From Planctomycetota bacterium (GTDB lineage Bacteria > Planctomycetota > Phycisphaerae > Tepidisphaerales > Tepidisphaeraceae), in the NCBI GenBank assembly GCA_029777755.1, contig JAKORQ010000531.1:1-10785 (forward strand): 10,785 bases of DNA, written 5' to 3'. Shown here piece by piece: positions 1 to 6,064 of the stretch (position 1 is the stretch's first letter; each line of letters starts with the position of its first letter). The notes below the pieces were generated by a model. The model searched no databases. It was not told where the DNA came from and saw nothing but the letters and a program-made list of their open reading frames with translations. Made by a program: the position numbers and the translations under genes.

Positions 1-1
1 C

Positions 2-673
2 CTGTCATATCCCGGCTATGCCTCCAGCGGCGGCAAGCGGATGTTCGCGGCCAGCGGAGGACTCTCCAGTTGGGCCTTCCTGGACACGTCCGAGTCATCA
101 GTCTTCGCCGACTTTGTCGACCAGGGGCCGTCCGGGCCGGAGATCGGCAAGGCCGGCACCACGCTGTACATGTCATTCCTCTTCAGCATCCAGGGCAATA
201 CCACTGCCAACTCGCAGGCGGTTATCAGGCTGCAGGGAAAGAACGACTTAGGTGCCTGGACGACTCGTCTCGGCGTCGGCCAGGATTGGAACATGCCGGC
301 GATACGGACTTCCGGCATCGTGCTGGACTCGTTCAACAACGACACCCACCTGGTCGTGCTCAAGCTCCAGTTCAACGGAACGATGACTGGTTCGGACGAC
401 ACTGTGACCGTCTGGTTTGACCCGGATCTGTCCCTTGGCGAAAGCCTGCAGACTGTCGATGCCACTTTGACGACTAACGCGACCTTCTCCAGGATCGCCT
501 TCATCGCGCAGGGCAGCAACAACAACGACCTGACCAGGCTGGAAGTGGACGATATCCGCTTCGGTACAAGCTGGGCTGATGTCCTGCCCGTGCCCGAGCC
601 TTCCATCGGCGCGCTGGCGATGATTGCCAGCGGCATGGTCCTTGCGCGTCGCCGCCGATGCCGCCGCAGTTGA
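2..673 (+). CDS. PEP-CTERM surface protein, 3' part (5' end outside window)
   Basis: The reading frame is open from base 2, so the start lies upstream; the ATG at 41 is internal. The visible part is rich in Gly, Ser, Thr and Asn and in alternating hydrophobic stretches, as in a beta-sandwich (concanavalin-like) extracellular domain. Near the end is the triplet Pro-Glu-Pro (bases 593-601, within VPEPS), then a short hydrophobic segment (GALAMIASGMVLA) and an Arg-rich tail (RRRRCRR). This three-part C-terminus is the PEP-CTERM sorting signal. In known systems an exosortase cleaves it, and the protein goes to the cell surface or extracellular matrix. No exosortase lies in this window, which is usual because targets are scattered in the genome. 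A hairpin terminator follows directly. The sorting signal is certain from sequence; the ligand or structural role of the domain is not known. Confidence 0.85.
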   Translation: MSYPGYASSGGKRMFAASGGLSSWAFLDTSESSVFADFVDQGPSGPEIGKAGTTLYMSFLFSIQGNTTANSQAVIRLQGKNDLGAWTTRLGVGQDWNMPAIRTSGIVLDSFNNDTHLVVLKLQFNGTMTGSDDTVTVWFDPDLSLGESLQTVDATLTTNATFSRIAFIAQGSNNNDLTRLEVDDIRFGTSWADVLPVPEPSIGALAMIASGMVLARRRRCRRS

Positions 674-687
674 ATTGACGCATGACA

Positions 688-737
688 GCAGACCTCCGAA
701 TACCACCGGCAAGTGGCGGAGGTCTGCCTCCGTTTTT
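688..737 (+). terminator. Rho-independent terminator after the PEP-CTERM gene
   Basis: An 11-base arm (688-698, GCAGACCTCCG) pairs perfectly with 717-727. An inner CCAC/GTGG pair (703-706 with 713-716) extends the stem, and a run of five T (733-737) follows shortly after. It sits 15 bases after the PEP-CTERM stop. It also lies between convergent genes, but the minus-strand side has no T run directly after the stem, so it looks one-directional. Confidence 0.75.
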
Positions 738-745
738 GGCGGAGT

Positions 746-1636
746 CTATCCGGCCCTTTTCTCGAGGCTGTGGCGGGCGCGGAATTCGCCGGGCGTCATG
801 CCAAGGTGATTCTTGAACACGGTGGCGAAGTACTGGCTGGAGGAGAAGCCCAGGTCGAAGGCAATCTGAGTGATTGGCCGGCGGGTGTCGGCGAGCAGTT
901 GCCGTGCGCGATGGAGGCGCAGGCGGTTGTGATACTCCAGTGGCGAGTAGCCGGTCTCCTCAGAGAAACGCTCGTAGAAGCGGCTGATGCTGAGCTGCGC
1001 CACCCTTGCGGCGCCCTGCACGGAGAGGTCTTCCCCGAGGTGTGCCTGCATCCAGTCGATGCTCCTGCGTATGGCTGGCGTGATGTGCGCCGTCGAGGTG
1101 TGCGCGGCGTGCTTCTCGTATGCCCTGACGCATTCAACAAGCAGCCGGCGGAGATTGGCCTGCAACAGCTCCTTCGCGTGCGTGCCCGGCGAGATCAGTT
1201 CATCGCGGATGCTGCGGAAGCACTCCTCGATGGCCTGGTTGCCGCGAAATGTGCGGCGCCTCATGGCGGCGAAATCAGGCTCAAATTCGCGCGGCATCTT
1301 GATGATGAGCCAGAACAGCTCGCAGCAGTGCATGACGGTGTCGACGCCGCCATGCAGCTCATCCGGGCGGGTGAAGTAGACATCGCCGGGATGTACCTCC
1401 ACCAGGCCATCCTCGTTCCACCACTCGACGCTGCCGGAAACCAGGTAACAGACCTCGTATGCGCCCGGGTGGGAGTGCTCGCCGAGATGCCCGTACACTG
1501 CGCGCACAAAGCGGTCGTAGCCGAATCCATCGACATTGGGCAGCAGCTCGATGGGCGCATCAAAGAAGCGGCGGTAAGGTGAGTTAAGCTCCCTGGCCAT
1601 CACCAGGTATTCTAGCTCATCTGCCCGCCGCTGCAT
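746..1636 (-). CDS. AraC-family transcriptional regulator with cupin sensor domain
   Basis: This is a 296-aa protein of usual AraC/XylS length. The N-terminal half (about residues 35-100) is an AraC-binding type cupin, with the paired histidines and glutamate of the first cupin motif (H54, H56, E61) and PGDVYF...RPDELHGG (83-97) as the second. The C-terminal half (about 185-290) holds two helix-turn-helix motifs. The second has the family signature ITQIAFDLGFSSSQYFATVF followed by K-GMTPGEFR. It should bind DNA and respond to a small ligand in the cupin. It begins 18 bases after the stop of the nitroreductase gene on the same strand, so the two are probably co-transcribed and it may regulate that operon. 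The start is the ATG at 1636; a second ATG at codon 13 (1600) is possible and neither has a strong Shine-Dalgarno sequence. The ligand and target genes cannot be told from sequence. Confidence 0.9.
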   Translation of the reverse strand: MQRRADELEYLVMARELNSPYRRFFDAPIELLPNVDGFGYDRFVRAVYGHLGEHSHPGAYEVCYLVSGSVEWWNEDGLVEVHPGDVYFTRPDELHGGVDTVMHCCELFWLIIKMPREFEPDFAAMRRRTFRGNQAIEECFRSIRDELISPGTHAKELLQANLRRLLVECVRAYEKHAAHTSTAHITPAIRRSIDWMQAHLGEDLSVQGAARVAQLSISRFYERFSEETGYSPLEYHNRLRLHRARQLLADTRRPITQIAFDLGFSSSQYFATVFKNHLGMTPGEFRARHSLEKRAG

Positions 1637-1654
1637 CCCGAATGGCAGGCGCCA

Positions 1655-3319
1655 TCAGCTGAGCTCCAGGCCACGCGATTCGACCGCAACCTCCGGCTCC
1701 ACATGCTTGGGCCGGCGCACGCCGCCGATGGCAAACGCATAGAGGCACTGCCAGTCGGAGTTGTGCAGATCCAGGCTCTTGCGCACCTCATCATCCTGGA
1801 AGGAACCTACCGAGCAGCACTCGATGTGTAGCGCCGTGCATGCCAGGTACATGCGATGGACGGCGATGCCGGCCTCCAGGTGGGCGATGCGATAGGTGTC
1901 CGGCGAGGAGCTCATCATCAGCTCGCGCAGGTTTGAGACGACAAAGCAGATCGCCGATCCCTGGGCGACAAACTCCTGCTCATTGCAGAGGTACTTGGCA
2001 TCAAATCGGAAGTCGCCGCGCCGGATCGGAGTATATTTGTCGAACTGCGTGTGGTAGTACCACAGCCCCGGGGCGATGCCGGTGACGTTGTGGACGAACC
2101 AGTAGGCGCGAATCAGACCGGTGTGGGGCTCGCGCGGTACCACAGGGTGATAGGTTGGCCCGCCGAAGGCGATGCGGTTGATCTTGGCGAACACGTCGGC
2201 CGAGATCGGGTGAGCGGTAAAGTCGCGGGTGCTGCGGCGGCGACGAGTCACCTGCATCAGCCCCATGTCGCTGTACACATCCTCAGCGCCGACCTGAACC
2301 AGCTCGGAGCCTTCCGGCAACGGCGCAACCTCCGTGAGCGGCGGGCGCACCTCGTGGATGCCGACACCCGGCGCGGTGCAGGCCTCATGTGCCTGTCGCA
2401 GGCGGGGATACTCAGTGCACGAAGTTGAGATCGGCGCCCGCTTGATCGGCTGCAAGGGCTCGGTGGGCATGCGCTGGGCCGGAGGCTCGATCGGCTTGTG
2501 GGCCTTGTCCGCCCAGGCGACCATTGCCTGCACGGCCTCACAGTTGTCGAAGGAGACATCGCTGGGGCATCCGATCAGTTCACGCGTGTTACGCTCGTTG
2601 AGGTGCATGCGGACGTTGGTGGCAAGCCCCAGTCCGGTGGCGGCCTGTACAAGGCTCTCCACCACATGCCCAGCGTCAATGGCGGCATAGCGGTAGGCGC
2701 GAGCGCCGTACTTCCACGCCGTCCGCCAGAAAAGCGAGGAAACCAGCAGAACTGCCGGCATGGTCTTGAGCACTTCCAGGTCCGGCCGGCCACGTTTCAG
2801 TTGCGCCAGGGCCGACCATCCATCGCGCAGCTTGTAGAGCGAGAAGTCCTTGGCGCAGTAGTGATACAGCCCGGGCTCGAGGTCGCTGATGCCCAGCGCC
2901 AGCACGTAGATCTCGGTGGGGTAAAGCGCCCCGGCCGAGGGAAACGCGCGCAGATGATGCACACTCTTGTTGATCTCGATCTTGCCGGTGATGCCGGCCG
3001 CGAGATACAGCCAGGTCGCAAGAGTCTGGAGCGTCTGGGGCGGCGAGGTCATGCTCTCAGGCAGGGCCTTAAGCCCCAGGCTCATCAGCTTAATGACGCC
3101 GGTTGGGGCGTCGATGATCTTGGTGGGCAAGGGGACTCGGGGATAGCCCTCGAAGACGCGATAGAAGCTTGGCCGCTGATCCGCGCGCGCGGCGACGGAT
3201 GGCGAGATCGGCCGTTTGGTTTGTTCATGAAACTCGCAGATCTGCTCGATTCGCGCCAGGACTTCCGGCGGGTGACTGACTTGCTGCGTAGCCGACGCAA
3301 TTCCGGATGAGTGTGCCAT
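1655..3319 (-). CDS. SagB/ThcOx-type tandem nitroreductase (FMN oxidoreductase)
   Basis: From the ATG at 3319 this is 554 aa with two nitroreductase-fold halves. The N-terminus carries the SagB-family HEQTK motif (31-35). Domain 1 has PSAGALYP (127-134), PGLYHY (149-154) and AIDAGHV (213-219). Domain 2 has RRRRSTRDF (359-367), PGLWYYH (417-423) and HLEAGIAVHRMY (480-491). Family members are FMN-dependent; SagB and ThcOx oxidise thiazolines or oxazolines in azole-containing peptides, but many relatives have unknown substrates. No YcaO or precursor gene is visible here, so that role is not supported. Domain 1 has PES where the FMN-binding Arg-Arg-Ser should be; domain 2 has PHTG in place of PSAG. 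I chose ATG 3319 for its GAGGGG ribosome site 6 bases upstream. The frame stays open to a TTG at 3502 (615 aa), and the extra 61 residues look moderately coding, so the longer form is possible. AraC follows at 18 bases. Confidence 0.85.
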   Translation of the reverse strand: MAHSSGIASATQQVSHPPEVLARIEQICEFHEQTKRPISPSVAARADQRPSFYRVFEGYPRVPLPTKIIDAPTGVIKLMSLGLKALPESMTSPPQTLQTLATWLYLAAGITGKIEINKSVHHLRAFPSAGALYPTEIYVLALGISDLEPGLYHYCAKDFSLYKLRDGWSALAQLKRGRPDLEVLKTMPAVLLVSSLFWRTAWKYGARAYRYAAIDAGHVVESLVQAATGLGLATNVRMHLNERNTRELIGCPSDVSFDNCEAVQAMVAWADKAHKPIEPPAQRMPTEPLQPIKRAPISTSCTEYPRLRQAHEACTAPGVGIHEVRPPLTEVAPLPEGSELVQVGAEDVYSDMGLMQVTRRRRSTRDFTAHPISADVFAKINRIAFGGPTYHPVVPREPHTGLIRAYWFVHNVTGIAPGLWYYHTQFDKYTPIRRGDFRFDAKYLCNEQEFVAQGSAICFVVSNLRELMMSSSPDTYRIAHLEAGIAVHRMYLACTALHIECCSVGSFQDDEVRKSLDLHNSDWQCLYAFAIGGVRRPKHVEPEVAVESRGLELS

Positions 3320-3630
3320 GTCCAGCCCCTCGGCCAAAGGTTCTAGCAAATCCTGGTCGAGAATCTGATCGTACGGCGCGCGGACGCCGGTGAACATCGG
3401 AGAAACGCCTGCAGCCAAACGACATGCGCTGATTTCGCGAAGCTCCATCACCAGGTCCAGGAAGCCCGGCCGATACGCCGGGGCATAGATTCCCGACCCC
3501 AATGTGCTCTTTCATCATGGCCTGCCCACAGGGCAAAGGCAATAGAAACCGATCGCGGGTTTGAGCAAACGGCAATTCCTGCGAAAAACACATCTGCAGC
3601 ATGTGAAAATGAGTGCTTCCAGCTTGCTTA
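3320..3630 (-). other. Leader region between desaturase and nitroreductase, partly open in frame
   Basis: If the nitroreductase starts at 3319, this 311-base stretch is free of assigned genes. Bases 3320-3502 are in frame with the nitroreductase and read as a plausible helical peptide; an in-frame TGA lies just upstream of the TTG at 3502. An ATG-ATG pair (minus strand, around 3530) opens another frame that fades into Gly/Pro/Arg-rich, non-coding-looking sequence. I see no terminator after the desaturase and no convincing promoter; TTGCTC...TCTATT with a 16-base gap in 3540-3575 is only a weak candidate. Confidence 0.4.
3326..3331 (-). promoter_or_regulatory. Ribosome binding site that favours start 3319
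   Basis: On the minus strand GAGGGG stands 6 bases before the ATG at 3319. No comparable site precedes the upstream TTG at 3502 or the in-frame ATG at 3448. It supports the short form of the nitroreductase but does not exclude the long one. Confidence 0.5.
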
Positions 3631-4572
3631 TCAGTCCGTCGATCCGGGCGTGCGCTGCTTTCGCATGATCGTCTCTTGGTCAGGCACCTTGATGTCGCTG
3701 GCGAGGCCCAGGAGGCCCATCAGGCGGATGATCAGGTAGCTGGTGTCCAGTTCCCACCAGCGCAGGCCGTGTCTTGCCGACGTTGGGAAGGCGTGGTGGT
3801 TGTTGTGCCAGCCCTCGCCCATCGCCATGATGCCGAAGATGGGATTGTTGCGGCTCTCGTCGCGGCTGCGGAATGGCTGCGATCCCCACAGGTGGCAGAC
3901 TGAGTTGATGCTCCAGGTAACGTGGTGCACAAGGAAGATTCGCGCCAGGCCTGCCCAGAGGAATCCCATCAGTACGCCCATCCAGCTCCACGTGACCAGA
4001 CCGACGATCACGGCCGGCAGGATCACGCCAAGTGCCGCCCACAGCACGAACGTTCTGTCGACGAATGAAGCGACCGGGTCGCGCTGGAGGTCGTTGACGT
4101 AGCGATGCAGGTCCGGCGAGTGCGGCTCAAACAGCCACCCGATGTGCGAATGCCACAATCCGCGCAGCAGGCCGCGAAAGCCCTTGCCGTGCAGGTGCGG
4201 AGAATGTGGATCATTCTCGTGATCGCTATGCTGGTGATGCACGCGATGCTCGGCCACCCAGGTAAACACCGACCCTTCAAAAGCCATCGATCCGCAGATG
4301 GCCAGGAATGCACGAACCGGCGCGGGCGCCTTGAAGGAGCGATGCGTGAACAGTCGATGGAAACCTATGGTGACGCCGAAACCGGTGAGCATGTACATCA
4401 CCAGGAAGGCGGCAAGCGTCGACCAGTTGAACGCCACGCCCCAGAGCATGGCGATGGCCGCGACGAAGCCGATCGGCGGCACCACCACAGTGATAAGCAC
4501 GGCCAGACGCATCCAGCGGTCTGCGTGCAATGTCTCTTGCGAGACTTTGTAATCGGAAACTGCTACTGACAT
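3631..4572 (-). CDS. Membrane fatty acyl desaturase (acyl-CoA delta-9 type)
   Basis: This 313-aa protein matches the usual length of bacterial acyl-CoA desaturases. All three histidine boxes of the di-iron site are present: HRLFTH (72-77), HRVHH (109-113) and HNNHH (256-260). There are paired hydrophobic segments at about 23-45 and 52-70 before the first box, and at about 174-215 between the second and third. This is the topology of the stearoyl-CoA desaturase / OLE1 / DesC family. The enzyme should insert a cis double bond into a saturated acyl chain, using O2 and electrons from a ferredoxin or cytochrome b5-like donor, and so adjust membrane fluidity. No electron donor gene is adjacent. The start is ATG 4572, with a weak GGAG 10 bases upstream. 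It lies 84 bases after the hydrolase gene on the same strand. The family is certain; the position of the double bond is inferred from the family. Confidence 0.93.
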   Translation of the reverse strand: MSVAVSDYKVSQETLHADRWMRLAVLITVVVPPIGFVAAIAMLWGVAFNWSTLAAFLVMYMLTGFGVTIGFHRLFTHRSFKAPAPVRAFLAICGSMAFEGSVFTWVAEHRVHHQHSDHENDPHSPHLHGKGFRGLLRGLWHSHIGWLFEPHSPDLHRYVNDLQRDPVASFVDRTFVLWAALGVILPAVIVGLVTWSWMGVLMGFLWAGLARIFLVHHVTWSINSVCHLWGSQPFRSRDESRNNPIFGIMAMGEGWHNNHHAFPTSARHGLRWWELDTSYLIIRLMGLLGLASDIKVPDQETIMRKQRTPGSTD

Positions 4573-4656
4573 TGAGAAGAGACTCCAGGGTAGGCAAACG
4601 GTATGTGGCTGAAAACGATAACAACCTGACGCTAAGTCTAGGCCCCGATTCTATGG
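4573..4656 (-). other. Spacer between hydrolase and desaturase genes
   Basis: These 84 bases separate two minus-strand genes. The central part is less GC-rich than the flanks and could hold a desaturase promoter, but I find no pair of -35 and -10 boxes at good spacing. No terminator hairpin is visible, so read-through from the hydrolase gene is possible. Confidence 0.3.
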
Positions 4657-5679
4657 CTATGGAGAAACGGCAAGATTTCTTGTGTGCTGCAGCGTCGGCA
4701 GACTCCTGCGTGCGGCGCGGACCGCCAGGACCATCCCGGCGATCGCGATTGCTCCAAGTGCAACGCCGGCCAGCACTTTGCCTGCGTCCAACTGCGGCGG
4801 AGGCACCCAGACTACGCCATTCTCGTCGGTCCTGGCCGGCGACTTGGAATATCGGCCGAATTTTGGCACCGAATGCCGTGAGAACCCGCGAGCCAGTTGC
4901 TGGAGCTGGTCGCGCAGCACCTGTCCGCGCATCGGTTTACCGTGCCCGGCCAGGACAGTCTCGGGATCCAGCATGGTCAGCTCGATGATCGACCTGTGGG
5001 CGGATTGCCAGTCGATGGTGTAGTACGCCGGCGGCCGGTGCACATGCTCGGGCTGGAGCAGGGCGGCGATCATCGACTCCTGTTTTGTCGTGACGAAGGC
5101 ATCCCCGGCGATGAGGGTGCGATCGCGGTTCCGGAAAAGTGACACGTGGCCGGGCGTGTGACCGGGGGTATGAATCCATTGCCAGCCGAGCATCCCGGGG
5201 ACGCAGTGGTTGGATGGGAGCGGCTGCAGCCGCGCGGATATGTCTATGGGGCCACGGGAGTAGAGCGGGGAGAGCAGTGACATAGCGCCGCCTCCAACGA
5301 GCGGATCGGGTGGCGGATAGGCGCTTCTCCCGGTGAGGTAGGGCATCTCAAGCGGATGAGCGTAGACGGGAACGTCCCAAAATTCTGCCAGGTGCAGGAG
5401 CGAGCCGACATGGTCGAAATGGCCGTGTGTGAGAATGATGGCCGACGGCCGTGCATGCTCGCCAAAGCGACGCCGCGCCGCGTGGAAGATCCTTGGCGCT
5501 GAGCCCCTGAGGCCAGCATCGATCAATACCCATCCGCGATCGCCGGCGTTTGGCGGGCCGAACAGCGCGACGTTGACCATGGTGTGCTGAAGACAGACCA
5601 GGTCATGCTCCACCTCGATCCACGGGTCGCGCTCCTGCAGCGCAATTTTGCGGGCGACCTCTTCAGTGAAGGCAACCAT
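4657..5679 (-). CDS. Metallo-beta-lactamase-fold hydrolase with C-terminal membrane anchor
   Basis: This is a 340-aa protein. The metal site is complete: THGHFDH (84-90), H174 in the HTPGHTPGH run (170-178), D193 in GDAF and H246 in AGHGKPM. The arrangement is that of glyoxalase II-like hydrolases, which use two metal ions to cleave thioesters, lactones or phosphoesters. Residues 281-300 form a Pro-rich linker. Residues 301-320 (KVLAGVALGAIAIAGMVLAV) are a single transmembrane segment, followed by a basic stretch (RAARR) and a short tail. No signal peptide is seen at the N-terminus. The start is well supported by AAGGAGG a few bases before ATG 5679. The YHS gene ends 37 bases upstream on the same strand, so the pair is probably co-transcribed. 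The substrate is unknown. Confidence 0.9.
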   Translation of the reverse strand: MVAFTEEVARKIALQERDPWIEVEHDLVCLQHTMVNVALFGPPNAGDRGWVLIDAGLRGSAPRIFHAARRRFGEHARPSAIILTHGHFDHVGSLLHLAEFWDVPVYAHPLEMPYLTGRSAYPPPDPLVGGGAMSLLSPLYSRGPIDISARLQPLPSNHCVPGMLGWQWIHTPGHTPGHVSLFRNRDRTLIAGDAFVTTKQESMIAALLQPEHVHRPPAYYTIDWQSAHRSIIELTMLDPETVLAGHGKPMRGQVLRDQLQQLARGFSRHSVPKFGRYSKSPARTDENGVVWVPPPQLDAGKVLAGVALGAIAIAGMVLAVRAARRSLPTLQHTRNLAVSP

Positions 5680-5716
5680 TCTCCCTCCTTAAGCTGCCTC
5701 CTGCCCCCGGTGATCG

Positions 5717-5944
5717 TTACGACCACTCGGTCTCTATCTCTTCCGGCTGCGGCATGCCGTCGTCGCTGGCGCGCCAGTAATCCTCGGCCATGGTGTAAGC
5801 GGCGGGATGATTCTCAAATTTCCTTTGGCAGTCTCGACTGCAGAAGAAAAACCTGTTGCCGGCCATGTCGAGGTACAGCCCTCGGACAGTGGACCACCAG
5901 GTGAGCACTTCCTGTTCGCAAACCGGGTCTATTGCAGTCCTCAT
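5717..5944 (-). CDS. Small YHS-domain protein
   Basis: This 75-aa protein consists almost wholly of a YHS domain: DPVC near the N-terminus (6-9), then the core GNRFFFCSRDCQRKFENHPAAY (positions 29-50). The cysteines C9, C35 and C39 are at the positions used for metal binding in YHS and TRASH-like domains. Such small proteins are thought to bind or sense metals, and the same domain occurs in copper ATPases and monooxygenase subunits. An acidic tail (PQPEEIETEWS) ends it. The ATG at 5944 was chosen because TCCTCC (GGAGGA on the coding strand) lies 5 bases upstream and the domain begins at once; a longer frame to 6097 adds only low-complexity, non-coding-looking sequence. The hydrolase gene follows after 37 bases. 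A role as metal carrier or sensor for that enzyme is a guess from position. Confidence 0.85.
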   Translation of the reverse strand: MRTAIDPVCEQEVLTWWSTVRGLYLDMAGNRFFFCSRDCQRKFENHPAAYTMAEDYWRASDDGMPQPEEIETEWS

Positions 5945-5949
5945 GCTAT

Positions 5950-5955
5950 TCCTCC
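5950..5955 (-). promoter_or_regulatory. Ribosome binding site that fixes the YHS gene start
   Basis: GGAGGA on the minus strand stands 5 bases before ATG 5944. It decides for the 75-aa form over the longer open frame that reaches 6097. Confidence 0.75.
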
Positions 5956-5967
5956 GTTGCCAAGGTA

Positions 5968-5973
5968 ATTGTA
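5968..5973 (-). promoter_or_regulatory. Candidate -10 box for the YHS-hydrolase operon
   Basis: On the minus strand TACAAT matches the sigma-70 -10 consensus at five of six positions. It would start transcription roughly 18 bases before ATG 5944, leaving room for the ribosome site. No good -35 box is seen 16-18 bases upstream, so confidence is limited. Confidence 0.35.
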
Positions 5974-6022
5974 TGGGGTTCAGCGGCACGACTTTCTCGC
6001 GGGCGACAGCGTTTTCCCGGCG

Positions 6023-6036
6023 TTGCCTGTTGGCAA
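6023..6036. repeat. Short inverted repeat in the divergent region
   Basis: TTGCC (6023-6027) and GGCAA (6032-6036) are perfect arms around a 4-base loop. It lies between the divergent YHS and membrane-protein genes, about 28 bases before the latter's start. It could be an operator or a leader hairpin, or chance. Confidence 0.3.
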
Positions 6037-6064
6037 GGCAGCCTGTACCGTTTGGCGCGTGAGC

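Noticed and set aside
713..1582. 289-aa open frame on the plus strand
   Set aside because: It is antisense to the AraC gene, whose cupin and helix-turn-helix motifs are clear. The plus-strand product has no recognisable motif and reflects GC-rich codon bias.
2498..3310. 270-aa open frame on the plus strand
   Set aside because: It is antisense to the nitroreductase, which has unmistakable family motifs. The product is rich in Gly, Arg, His and Gln without domains.
3225..3602. 125-aa open frame on the minus strand considered as a precursor peptide for the SagB-like enzyme
   Set aside because: It overlaps the start of the nitroreductase, has no ribosome site and no Cys/Ser/Thr-rich core after a leader; the second half looks like out-of-frame GC-rich sequence.
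746..5944. A thiazole/oxazole-modified peptide gene cluster
   Set aside because: Only the SagB-like oxidase is present. No YcaO, no E1-like partner, no precursor and no exporter are seen, so the cluster claim is not supported.
5969..6064. Longer N-terminus for the GT-C-like protein from ATG 5969
   Set aside because: It would start inside the candidate -10 box of the opposite gene, adds a non-membrane, Gly/Ala/Cys-containing peptide before the normal first segment, and has no ribosome site.
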